Shown in pieces: positions 45,991 to 54,187 of a stretch of DNA of 64,000 nt. Each line of letters begins with the position of its first letter. Position 1 is the first letter of the stretch. Location of the stretch: assembly GCA_965261535.1 (NCBI GenBank), contig OZ253469.1:1178001-1242000 (forward strand), read 5' to 3'. A model generated the notes under the pieces. The model worked only from the letters and a program-made list of their open reading frames with translations. It searched no databases and was not told the DNA's origin. This DNA is from VXNE01 sp965261535. GTDB taxonomy: Bacteria; Pseudomonadota; Gammaproteobacteria; Pseudomonadales; Azotimanducaceae. The translations under genes and the position numbers were made by a program.

Positions 45991-46523
45991 ACAGCCGGCG
46001 CCTTACGGCTTCGGCTGTGGCCCGGCCCCGCTCGTCGACCATGGAACAACCGTCCCCGGTCCTGGATGACGAGCGCCGTAGCGGCCGCGGCAATCCGTCG
46101 GGCGACTTCGGGGCGACCGATGTTCCAAACGTCTACAGCTGGATATGCCTCGTCGGCGCGCTGACTCAGCTTGATGTCGGCGGTGACGAGGGGCGCCGCC
46201 TCGGCTTCGGCACAGGCGAGGTAAAGGCAGTCGTACACGGGATGATCGATCTCGACGGCCAAGGCGGCGGCCTTCATGACAAGCTCGGCCGAAGCTCGTA
46301 GGACCACGGCATCGGGCCTATGGGCCAGTTCTTCAATGTAGGGCTGGGCCGCGGGAATCTCGTTGAGGCGGGCTTTCTTCCAGATGACGTTGGCGACCTC
46401 CGTGAGGATAAAGTCTGGCGCATGCAGGACGATGCGCGGAGCGAGGAGCTGCCGCGCATCGTGCGAGTTCACTTCGGTGAAGAACCACTTGACCGCGATG
46501 CTGGCGTCGACGACGAGTTTCAA
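45786..46523 (-). CDS. PIN-domain toxin (FitB/VapC-like) with an unnatural read-through tail
   Basis: The first 140 residues are a complete PIN domain: LVVDASIAVKWFF (Asp), LTEVANVIWKKA (Glu), YDCLYLACAE (Asp) and VTADIKLS (Asp). Start TTG 46523 overlaps the antitoxin stop (TTGA). Instead of ending at about residue 145, the frame runs for another 100 residues, the last part antisense to the AlbA_2 fragment, so the native stop was probably lost at the junction near 45990. The protein may still be active. Confidence 0.75.
   Translation of the reverse strand: MKLVVDASIAVKWFFTEVNSHDARQLLAPRIVLHAPDFILTEVANVIWKKARLNEIPAAQPYIEELAHRPDAVVLRASAELVMKAAALAVEIDHPVYDCLYLACAEAEAAPLVTADIKLSQRADEAYPAVDVWNIGRPEVARRIAAAATALVIQDRGRLFHGRRAGPGHSRSRKAPAVGHSYGTRWNGDHYYAAIGVCDLTSLDIQSDALALVTLQIGDVGKGSATYYLSFVVNTQQDAATVLVR
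45989..46020. repeat. 9-bp inverted repeat at the gene-fragment junction
   Basis: CCACAGCCG (45989-45997) and CGGCTGTGG (46012-46020) flank a 14-nt loop. It lies exactly where the AlbA_2 homology ends and the toxin 3' tail begins. Confidence 0.7.
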
Positions 46524-46756
46524 CGGTCGCGGTCTTCACGGAGCAGGACGACGCTGTCGGTCTGAGGCAGGTCAACTGTGAGCGAACTGAGCCGCGCCGT
46601 CCGCTCGCGGAACTCCCCGAGGCGTGTCCAGCGGAGCACCTGTTGGGCGAGGACGTGCCGAATCTCGCCCTCCAGCGAACGGTGGTTGGCTTTCGCCTGC
46701 GCCTTGAGCGAGGCGATCACATCGTCGTCTATGTTGCGGACAGTCACGTTTGCCAT
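46520..46756 (-). CDS. FitA/VapB-like ribbon-helix-helix antitoxin
   Basis: A 78-aa protein from ATG 46756 (MANVTVRNIDDDVIASLKAQ), a ribbon-helix-helix domain of the FitA type (ANHRSLEGEIRHVLAQQ). Its C-terminal half would bind the PIN toxin encoded next, whose TTG start overlaps the stop. The frame is open 18 nt further upstream with weaker support. Confidence 0.85.
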   Translation of the reverse strand: MANVTVRNIDDDVIASLKAQAKANHRSLEGEIRHVLAQQVLRWTRLGEFRERTARLSSLTVDLPQTDSVVLLREDRDR

Positions 46757-46868
46757 GGCGAGCCCTAGGAACATTGATGGCGTAATGCTTGCATATTGCT
46801 GGCAGCAATTCTAGCGAGGCTTCGCCTCAGACCGACGAGGCATGTGATGGGCTCCTCCAACATATTAG

Positions 46869-46952
46869 ATCGGTTTCGCCCTGCCCATGGCCGCGATACT
46901 CGCGTTCGCCTTCGTGCGCGCCCGACGCGGGGAACGCATGCTTGACGGCTGA
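46869..46952 (+). pseudogene. 3' fragment of an ABC-2 permease gene
   Basis: Twenty-seven codons ending in TGA encode IGFALPMAAILAFAFVRARR and the tail GERMLDG. This is clearly homologous to the end of the operon's last gene (IGFALLTAAILALAF...RMLDG) at 42332-42413, at roughly 80 percent identity by eye. Nothing of the rest of that gene remains here. Confidence 0.85.
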
Positions 46953-48143
46953 GTCCAAACATCGCGGGAAGCACACCATTGGCGCCACGGACTGGGTTCC
47001 TACGCGAACAAGGCCCTTGCCGGTTGCAGCCAGGAACGCGGCGACACCTTGCCAACCTCGACGTCCGTACAGCCGGTGAACGCCGCGTAGTCGACAACCG
47101 CCTCCCCGAATGCGGACAGGAACGCATCCGTCACGTCGCCTTCGAGGAACAGTGCCTTGATCTCGAAGAGCCCCTCGGAGCGATGTGCCTTGCAGTCCAT
47201 GCGGCCGACCAAGCGGTCCCGGTACAGGAGGGGCAACGCGAAATAGCCGTATCGTCGTTTCGCCGCGGGCACGTAGCACTCGATGGTGTAGTCGAACTCG
47301 AACACTTCGGCGGCGCGCCGGCGCTGGATGACCAGGTTGTCGAAGGGCGACAGGATGCGCACCATGGGGGCGAAGCGTTTCGGTGGCCCATCGAACGCAC
47401 CCGGTCGGGCACAGATGGGTTCGCCAGCGGAGGTTCGACGCGCGATAAGCTCGCCAGCGCCGATCTGCTCCGCGACTTGCTGCCGCACCATGGCGCGCAC
47501 TTTGGGGTCGCGGCGCGGATAGTTGATGGTTCTTTCCGTCGCAAAGCCGTGGGCGCGCATCGTCATGTCGATGAGATGGTTGGCGTGCTCCTCGACGTCA
47601 GGCTCCCGCATGTCGACGTTGGACGGTAGAAATCGCTCGGCAAGCTCGTAGCGCTTCTGGAACCCCTGCCGTTCCATGCTGACAAGTTCGCCCTCCATGA
47701 ATAATTGCTCGAGCGCCCGCTTGGCGGGCTTCCTGTCCCACCAGCCGGCGCGGCGCGGGCGCGGATCTTCGAAATCCCTGGCGAACAGCGGCCCCTCGGC
47801 GCCAATCCGATCCAGCACCCGGGCGCGCAGGCGCTGGTTCCGATCATGGTGCCACCACCCCCACTCGCCGTTCGCGACGCCGCGCATCATGGGCAGAGCG
47901 AAGCGATAGTCGCGCATCGGCAGGTAGCACGCCGCATGGCACCAGTACTCGAAGGCGCGATGCGCCTTGACGAGACGATTCAGCAGCGATTCGTCGTACC
48001 TGGCGACCCGGTTGTAGAGGATATGGTGGTGGGCACGGGCAACCACCGAGATGGTGTCGATCTGGACGTGCCCGACTTGGCAAAGGGCCTTCTCGACTCC
48101 GGCCATCCCGGAGCCGAGCTTGCGCTTCCCGGCGAGCCCCTGA
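46924..48143. repeat. Direct repeat copy A (1,220 bp), left arm
   Basis: This segment recurs at 52900-54119 at a constant offset of 5,976 bp, with only scattered substitutions and no indel visible. It starts inside the permease 3' fragment and ends inside the ycaQ-like gene. Confidence 0.95.
47000..48106 (-). CDS. YcaQ-like winged-helix protein, 5'-truncated copy
   Basis: A 368-aa reading frame almost identical to the copy at 52976 but lacking its first 23 residues, because the duplicated segment ends at 48143. It keeps VQIDTISVVARAHHHIL (QxD motif of YcaQ/AlkX-type DNA glycosylases) and the winged-helix C-part. About nine residues differ from the intact copy. The first ATG inside the segment is 48106, and there is no native promoter, so expression is doubtful. 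Confidence 0.8.
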   Translation of the reverse strand: MAGVEKALCQVGHVQIDTISVVARAHHHILYNRVARYDESLLNRLVKAHRAFEYWCHAACYLPMRDYRFALPMMRGVANGEWGWWHHDRNQRLRARVLDRIGAEGPLFARDFEDPRPRRAGWWDRKPAKRALEQLFMEGELVSMERQGFQKRYELAERFLPSNVDMREPDVEEHANHLIDMTMRAHGFATERTINYPRRDPKVRAMVRQQVAEQIGAGELIARRTSAGEPICARPGAFDGPPKRFAPMVRILSPFDNLVIQRRRAAEVFEFDYTIECYVPAAKRRYGYFALPLLYRDRLVGRMDCKAHRSEGLFEIKALFLEGDVTDAFLSAFGEAVVDYAAFTGCTDVEVGKVSPRSWLQPARALFA

Positions 48144-48317
48144 CGGACGCTTGTCGTGCCACCCAGCCGTGCATCCCATCACGACGACAGCTCCGATTCC
48201 CGCATCATGGTGCTGCTGCCACTACGACAGGTCACGCATTGAACTCCACGGGCCGCACTGCCAGCGGACCCACCAGCTACAATGAACGTGGGTCAATCGA
48301 GCGCCACAGGAACATAA

Positions 48318-50769
48318 ATGCCTCAGCTCTCTCGTCGGAACCACTATGTCCCCCAGTGGTACCAGAAGGGCTTCATTCACGGTACCAGAGGCACACTCCC
48401 CCATCTCGACCTCGACCCGCCGAAGACAGACCTCCCCGACGGCCGCACAATCACCGGGAGGAGCGTAACCCTGCTTTCCCCCAAGCGGTGTTTCGTGGAA
48501 CAGGACCTCTATACGACGCGGTTCGGCAAAACGATCAACGACGAGGTCGAGCGATTCCTGTTTGGAGCGACCGATACGAGCGGGGCGCGCGCCGTTCGGG
48601 CGTTCGCCGGCAACGATCCGCAAGCTATCCACAACCACTTCCAGTCCTTCTTCGCGTACCTCGACGCGCAGAAGCTGAGAACGCCGAAGGGTCTCGACTG
48701 GATCGAGATCAGGTATCCCCGCCTTACGCAGTTCGAGTTGATGGAGGAGATGCAGCGTCTGCGCCAAATGCACTGCGCGATGTGGATCGAGTGCGTGCGA
48801 GAGATCGTCTCCGCCAAAAGTCGGACGTCAAGTTCATCGTGACCGACCATCCGGTCACCGCCTACAACGCCGCCTGCCCGCATGGATCGCCGATGTGCCA
48901 GTATCCGGACGATCCACCGATCACCCTCAACGGCACACAGACCGTGTTCGCCCTGGACGGCGATCACTGCCTCATCCTCACGAACCTCGAATACGCCAAG
49001 GATCCCCGCGGCGTCGACGTCCTGGCGCCACGACAGAACGCCCGCTACCTGGGCAGCAGCCTGGTCCGCACCAACGCCATGATTCGCACCCGATCATTGA
49101 CGCGCGACGAGGTCGTCTCGATCAATTCCCTGCTCAAGGCGCGGTCGCGCCGCTTCCTTGCGGCCTGCGAGCGCGAGTGGCTGTTTCCGGAGAAGGCCGG
49201 CGCGGTCGCCTGGAAGGACATTGCCAAAGTCCTACGCCCCCCGAGCGACGGGCTTTGGGACTTCGGCGCCAAATATTCGTCGGATACAAGGACGGTTCCA
49301 AGGGCTATCAAGATCCGTTCGGTCGCACCGAACCCAGTCACGAGTTCTTGAACAAGAAGGTTCCGTCCGCGCCCGCACCCGACGATCCCTGCGGCTGCGG
49401 CAGTGGGCGCAGATACAGGAAGTGCTGCCTTGACGTCCCCGAGGGCGACACGCCGCCTTGGGACGTCTACAACATCCGGGACCGCAACAGGATCCTCTGC
49501 GATGCGGTGGTCGACATCCTCGGCCTGAATCGGGGGAAGACCTGGGACGATGTGCGGCGGGACCTGAGCGACGACCAGGTGAAGCGCATTCACCAGATCC
49601 TCGACACGCTCTGGCCGACAGACACCAACATCGCCGATCTCCTCCCGCGGCCTGACAAGCGCGTGTTCCGAGCCGTCTACATGGGGTTCATCGACCCGCG
49701 GACGATCGCACAAGCCGTGATCGGCCCGCTCGCATACTTCGACGAGATCTTCGTACTGAACCCGTTCCCCAACCCGCGGCACATGAGTCCCGAATACAGT
49801 CCCACTCAATCGCCCGCCAAGCACAAACCGCAGTTGCTCAAGAACGCGAGCCTACTGTTCGCCCTGCAACCGTTCATCGACGCCGGCATCGTCCATCTCC
49901 TCCCGGACCCCATGGAATTCAACCCCGATTTCCGGCGCGAGCTCATGGCCATGGCCGAAGAGCGCACCGCGAACTGGAGCCCGAAGACCGAAGAGTTGGA
50001 ATCCGGGATGGACTTGGGAACAGACGACTTCCAACGGAACATAGCGCGCCTGTCCGACGACCAGTTGCGACGCCTGATACGCCAATCCGACCCCGACATC
50101 GATACGCGTCTCCTCGAAGCCGTAGTCGAACACATGAAGGCCAACCTTCTTGGTGATCCGCTCGCGCTCCTCCAGCCGCTCCCGGACGGCTCGGACCGTG
50201 GGGAATTGCAGGTGCTCCGGTGCATGAATCTCGAGCTGGCGCTGTTCGTCGCCCATCTGACCGGAGCCGCCATCTACACCGACCAGCAACTGTTCTGGAG
50301 ACAACTGCACGAACAGACGAGCGCAGCTACCGATCGCCGACCTTCTCGATGGGGGCCGCTCGCCCAAAGCATGGCAAGCCATTCGTTTCCAATCGAACTC
50401 AATCCACTGATTAATCTTGAGATCAGGGTGTCAGGCAAGCTCTGCCGAATACGGCGCTTCTTCCGCCGCTGCTGGCACGCCACTCTGACGCGCCGTAGCG
50501 ATGCCAACGACGAAGCCATCGCTCGAGATCTCGCGACGCGCTTGCAGAACGCCGTCCTGCGGTCAGCGCTCGAGTGGGATCGATGCGGCACCACGACCGG
50601 TCCGTCCAGGCGATTGCGACGCCGCATCGAACTCTCGGCGCCGCCCGCTGGGTTCAACCTGAACAGCGTCCATCGGCTGCTCGTCACCTCCGGGCGTCGC
50701 ACCTACCTGGCATCGGTCCCGAACGCCTTTCTGCTCTCGACCGTCGATGACCCGGCGTCGACGCGATGA
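48318..50769 (+). pseudogene. DUF4238 protein with SEC-C zinc motif and long C-terminal region, two frameshifts
   Basis: From ATG 48318 (AGGA upstream; MPQLSRRNHYVPQWYQKGF) the frame matches the DUF4238 N-terminus (NHYVPQ.y...F). It shifts near 48823 (A4 run) into KSDVKFIVTDHPVT, and again near 49279 (TT) into FVGYKDGSKGYQDPFGRTEP. Then PCGCGSGRRYRKCC is a SEC-C metal-binding motif. About 450 further residues follow with VYMGFIDPRTIAQAVIGPLAYFD-type stretches that I do not recognise. Both shifts equal loss of one base; repaired length is about 817 aa. It is the main cargo between the two ycaQ repeats. Function unknown. Confidence 0.65.
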
Positions 50770-50900
50770 TCGCCCCGCACCGTCTTCGGACCTTGGTCTC
50801 CTCGCAAGCATTTCCCGCAGCCTAGTTGCCCGATGACCCGCGCGCTGCTTTAATCGCCAGGCAGACGGAATCGACCCTTGTCCGAAAGATCCGACGACCC

Positions 50901-51200
50901 ATGACAACCTTCGAGAAGCGCCGCATCGAAGCCGCCATCAGGGATGCCGTCGTGCTTGCGCACCCGGATGTCGTCTTCACCGATGTCTGGGTCGAGCCGC
51001 GCACCTCTTGGTGCGGCGGCGACATGATCGATGTCTGGGCGATCTACGACGGCGACACCGACGACCTCGCTGTGCCCGCCAAGCCCAGCCTCGGCACCCG
51101 CATCCAGGACATCCTCTGGGACTTGGGCGTGGATGCGGCCCCGAGCATGCACCTCGTCGCCAGGGCGGACGCGAAGGACCTCAAGCCTGAGACCGTCTGA
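50901..51200 (+). CDS. Small protein preceding the HEPN-like gene (possible cognate partner)
   Basis: A 99-aa protein from ATG 50901 (MTTFEKRRIEAAIRDAVVLA). The segment HPDVVFTDVWVEPRTSWCGG, DMIDVWAIYDGD could be a strongly divergent nucleotidyltransferase-like strand pair, but the GSxARG motif of MNT antitoxins is missing. Its end overlaps the next gene. Pairing with a HEPN-like protein suggests a toxin-antitoxin-like unit; this is inference. Confidence 0.5.
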   Translation: MTTFEKRRIEAAIRDAVVLAHPDVVFTDVWVEPRTSWCGGDMIDVWAIYDGDTDDLAVPAKPSLGTRIQDILWDLGVDAAPSMHLVARADAKDLKPETV

Positions 51201-51648
51201 CCTCCTCGCCTCGGCTGGCAACCTCGTTCCCTATGGCCGCGGCAGACCGCTCGAGTCCGACCTTCGGCGCGCGGTCAGCACCACCTACTACGCGCTGTTC
51301 CACGGTCTGGCGGAGTGTTGCGCCAATGAGTTCGTCGGCAGGAACATGCGCGGACAACCCGCCTGGATCCGCATCTACCGCGCGCTGAACCACCGCCAGG
51401 CCCAAGAGGCTTGCCGCGGGCGCGACATCCGTTCGTTCCCCGTCGAGGTGCGGGATTTTGCCAACCTCTTCGTCGCCCTGCAGGACGAGCGGCATCAGGC
51501 CGACTACGACCCCGTCGCCACGTTCTACAAGAGTGACGTGCAGCGGCTCCTCGTTGACGCGCGCGCGATACTCAAAGAATTCGAAAACGCCGACCGGCGG
51601 GAGCGCAGGACTTTCGCGGCATTCGTCCTGTTCCGGCGCCGCAGCTGA
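51133..51648 (+). CDS. HEPN-like domain protein
   Basis: About 170 aa. Homology-like sequence starts at SLRPSDLLASAGNLVPYGRG, followed by DLRRAVSTTYYALFHGLAEC, an (R)xxS..YYAxFH helix typical of HEPN proteins, and LQDERHQADYDP. The only canonical in-frame start is ATG 51133, which overlaps the previous gene by 68 nt; a CTG near 51187 would fit the domain better. HEPN proteins are often RNases in toxin-antitoxin or defence systems. Confidence 0.6.
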   Translation: MRPRACTSSPGRTRRTSSLRPSDLLASAGNLVPYGRGRPLESDLRRAVSTTYYALFHGLAECCANEFVGRNMRGQPAWIRIYRALNHRQAQEACRGRDIRSFPVEVRDFANLFVALQDERHQADYDPVATFYKSDVQRLLVDARAILKEFENADRRERRTFAAFVLFRRRS

Positions 51649-51857
51649 ACCGCGCCTGAACCGCATTGCCTCGCTCCTACCGACGCCAATCTCCCAGCGC
51701 CCGGCTTCCCTCGATCCTTTTGATTTTGCCCTGTCGCGAGGACCTGCCTGACGTGCGCTCTCGCTCCCCCACGAGCCAGCTGTCATTTCGGCCGCGTTTG
51801 GTCAGTTCCCGTCCGCTCTAGCCCAGGAGTTCAAGTGGCGGCGGCTCTCCCAAGGAA

Positions 51858-51877
51858 GAGCCGACCGCCTTCGGCTC
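51858..51877 (-). terminator. Hairpin after the small membrane-protein gene
   Basis: GAGCCGA/TCGGCTC form a 7-bp stem with a 6-nt loop overlapping the stop codon at 51876; on the minus strand TTCCTT follows. A weak intrinsic terminator is plausible. Confidence 0.4.
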
Positions 51878-51995
51878 AATGGACGAATACGAACAACGCG
51901 GCGACGGCCACCAGCGCCAGGACGACGCCCAGCTTCGTGTAGCCCCACCAGTCCGTGTCGAACCGTTCGTTCAGGGTGACCTCTTGTCGTTTCAT
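51876..51995 (-). CDS. Short single-helix membrane protein
   Basis: A 39-aa product too short for most gene callers: MKRQEVTLNERFDTDWWGY followed by one hydrophobic helix (LGVVLALVAVAALFVFVH). ATG 51995 has GAGGA at a good distance. It lies 10 nt after the next small gene, so the two form a mini-operon. Possibly a holin- or TA-like peptide; function unknown. Confidence 0.5.
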   Translation of the reverse strand: MKRQEVTLNERFDTDWWGYTKLGVVLALVAVAALFVFVH

Positions 51996-52005
51996 GTCGT
52001 CCTCA

Positions 52006-52173
52006 TCAGACCAACCAATCGAAACCCTTGATCAACCCGGCGATGCCGGAGAATACGCCCATGGTGGCGATAACCACTTTCGGCACGCTCAACTTCATCT
52101 CCAGTTTCAGCCTCCGAATCTCGATCTTCAGCCGTGCGAATTCCCAGAGAAACCGCTCCTCTTCCAAGTCCAT
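52006..52173 (-). CDS. Short coiled-coil plus membrane protein
   Basis: A 55-aa product from ATG 52173 with a strong ribosome-binding site (GGAGGAAA). MDLEEERFLWEFARLKIEIR is a charged helix, then VVIATMGVFSGIAGLIKGFD is hydrophobic. It is followed by the 39-aa membrane protein. I do not recognise the family. Confidence 0.5.
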   Translation of the reverse strand: MDLEEERFLWEFARLKIEIRRLKLEMKLSVPKVVIATMGVFSGIAGLIKGFDWLV

Positions 52174-52483
52174 TGGCTTTCCTCCATGCGGAATCCCGCC
52201 AGCGAACCGCCCGGCGCTGCCACGCAACACCAGCACCGCTCGCGCAGGGCGCCGTAGGTCGCGTCGAACTCAACGCGGGGTAGGCCGTCAACCGCCATAG
52301 CGCGTCGACGTGCTCGCGTTCGGATGCCGTGAAGAGACCGTCACCGACCATCCCGTATGGTTTTTCGTTCGTTTGAAGATGCCCATCGACCTCGTCCCGT
52401 CCGTCGGGCCGGCGCACCCATCAAGAGAGCGCGGGCGCGTCTCCCCCTTGAGGAAGAAACGCGCCCCGCCGGGCATCGCCGTC
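52174..52483. other. No supported gene
   Basis: Several frames are open on both strands but none has a start with a ribosome-binding site and protein-like composition throughout. The fragment GDGLFTASEREHVDALWRLT on the minus strand may be a degraded gene. Confidence 0.3.
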
Positions 52484-52696
52484 TTACGCCAGCTGCACGA
52501 CCACGGTCGGCGCGGGGCTCCGGTCGAGCCGCGCCGCCGCCAGGATGCTCCGCGCAAGCGGAAACACCGCGCGGTCGACGCCAGCGGCGGTGCCGTCATG
52601 GATCTCGACCATGCCGTTCTCGAACTGAACAACCGAGTTCGCCGTTACGCGGGCATGAGCCTCAAGGTTGGCGCCCCAATTCTTGCTGACCACCAA
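52484..52696 (-). CDS. Small hypothetical protein
   Basis: A 70-aa frame from GTG 52696 with GAGGAGG a few bases upstream: it begins VVSKNWGANLEAHARVTANS and contains VEIHDGTAAGVDRAVFPLAR. The composition is protein-like and the ribosome-binding site is good. No family recognised. It lies in the cargo of the integrated element. Confidence 0.35.
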   Translation of the reverse strand: MVVSKNWGANLEAHARVTANSVVQFENGMVEIHDGTAAGVDRAVFPLARSILAAARLDRSPAPTVVVQLA

Positions 52697-52899
52697 CCTC
52701 CTCTGGCCTACCGCCTGAACGGCGGAGGCCCGGAGCGCCCCGTGAGCGCCCCGTGAGCGCCCCGTGCGATTTTGAACGCCAGGAGGTGCCGCCTAGCTGC
52801 CGAAAGTCTCGTGATCGAACACGTAGCCAGAGCAGTAACGGCTCTGGCCATGCGCCAAGAAATCCCACAAAATTAAAGGGTTGATGGGAGCATGTCGCG

Positions 52900-54119
52900 G
52901 ACGCGGGGAACGCATGCTTGACGGCTGAGTCCAAACATCGCGGGAAGCACACCATTGGCGCCACGGACTGGGTTCCTACGCGAACAAGGCCCTTGCCGGT
53001 TGCAGCCAGGAATGCGGCGACACCTTGCCAACCTCGACGTCCGTACAGCCGGTGAACGCCGCGTAGTCGACAACCGCCTCCCCGAATGCGGACAGGAACG
53101 CATCCGTCACGTCGCCTTCGAGGAACAGCGCCTTGATCTCGAAGAGCCCTTTGGAGCGATGTGCCTTGCAATCCATGCGGCCGACCAAGCGGTCCCGGTA
53201 CAGGAGGGGCAACGCGAAATAGCCGTAACGTCGTTTCGCCGCGGGCACGTAGCACTCGATGGTGTAGTCGAACTCGAACACTTCGGCGGCACGCCGGCGC
53301 TGAATGACCAGGTTGTCGAAGGGCGGCAGGATGCGCACCATGGGGGCGAAGCGTTTCGGTGGCCCATCGAATGCACCCGGTCGGGCATAGATCGGTTCGC
53401 CAGCGGAGGTTCGACGCGCGATAAGCTCGCCAGCGCCGATCTGCTCCGCGACTTGCTGCCGCACCATGGCGCGCACTTTGGGGTCGCGGCGCGGATAGTT
53501 GATGGTTCTTTCCGTCGCAAAGCCGTGGGCGCGCATCGTCATGTCGATGAGATGGTTGGCGTGCTCCTCGACGTCAGGCTCCCGCATGTCGACGTTGGAC
53601 GGTAGAAATCGCTCGGCAAGCTCGTAGCGCTTCTGGAACCCCTGCCGTTCCATGCTGACAAGTTCGCCCTCCATGAATAATTGCTCGAGCGCCCGCTTGG
53701 CGGGCTTCCTGTCCCACCAGCCCCCGCGGCGCGGGCGCGGATCTTCGAAATCCCTGGCGAACAGCGGCCCCTCGGCGCGAATCCGATCCAGCACCCGGGC
53801 GCGCAGGCGCTGGTTCCGATCGTGGTGCCACCACCCCCACTCGCCGTTCGCGACGCCGCGCATCATGGGCAGAGCGAAGCGATAGTCGCGCATCGGCAGG
53901 TAGGCCGCCGCATGGCACCAGTACTCGAAGGCGCGATGCGCCTTGACGAGACGATTCAGCAGCGATTCGTCGTACCTGGCGACCCGGTTGTAGAGGATAT
54001 GGTGGTGGGCACGGGCAACCACGGAGATGGTGTCGATCTGGACGTGACCGATCTGGCAAAGGGTCTTCTCGACTCCGGCCATCCCGGAGCCGAGCTTGCG
54101 CTTCCCGGCGAGCCCCTGA
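52900..54119. repeat. Direct repeat copy B (1,220 bp), right arm
   Basis: Same segment as 46924-48143 in the same orientation. Its right side is continuous with the intact ycaQ-like gene and lolB; its left side joins unrelated cargo at 52899/52900. Confidence 0.95.
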
Positions 54120-54187
54120 TGCTCGAGCGCCAGGCTGCGCAGCTTCCGGGGGCTGGGCGAACTGGTCACTGAGGTCCGAAGGTCCAT
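52976..54187 (-). CDS. YcaQ/AlkX-like winged-helix DNA glycosylase family protein
   Basis: A 403-aa protein from ATG 54187 (MDLRTSVTSSPSPRKLRSLA). The HTH_42 family features are the N-terminal helix-turn-helix, HVQIDTISVVARAHHHILYN carrying the QxD motif linked to crosslink repair in YcaQ, HRAFEYWCHAA and the late SPFDNLV-type region (here LPPFDNLVIQRRRA). It overlaps the end of lolB by 22 nt on the same strand. This is the native, complete copy; the truncated copy lies 5,976 bp to the left. Confidence 0.85.
   Translation of the reverse strand: MDLRTSVTSSPSPRKLRSLALEHQGLAGKRKLGSGMAGVEKTLCQIGHVQIDTISVVARAHHHILYNRVARYDESLLNRLVKAHRAFEYWCHAAAYLPMRDYRFALPMMRGVANGEWGWWHHDRNQRLRARVLDRIRAEGPLFARDFEDPRPRRGGWWDRKPAKRALEQLFMEGELVSMERQGFQKRYELAERFLPSNVDMREPDVEEHANHLIDMTMRAHGFATERTINYPRRDPKVRAMVRQQVAEQIGAGELIARRTSAGEPIYARPGAFDGPPKRFAPMVRILPPFDNLVIQRRRAAEVFEFDYTIECYVPAAKRRYGYFALPLLYRDRLVGRMDCKAHRSKGLFEIKALFLEGDVTDAFLSAFGEAVVDYAAFTGCTDVEVGKVSPHSWLQPARALFA

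Noticed and set aside
47705..49351. 548-residue plus-strand frame
   Set aside because: Only its last third (after about 48810) is real, as the middle part of the frameshifted DUF4238 gene; the rest is antisense to the ycaQ copy.
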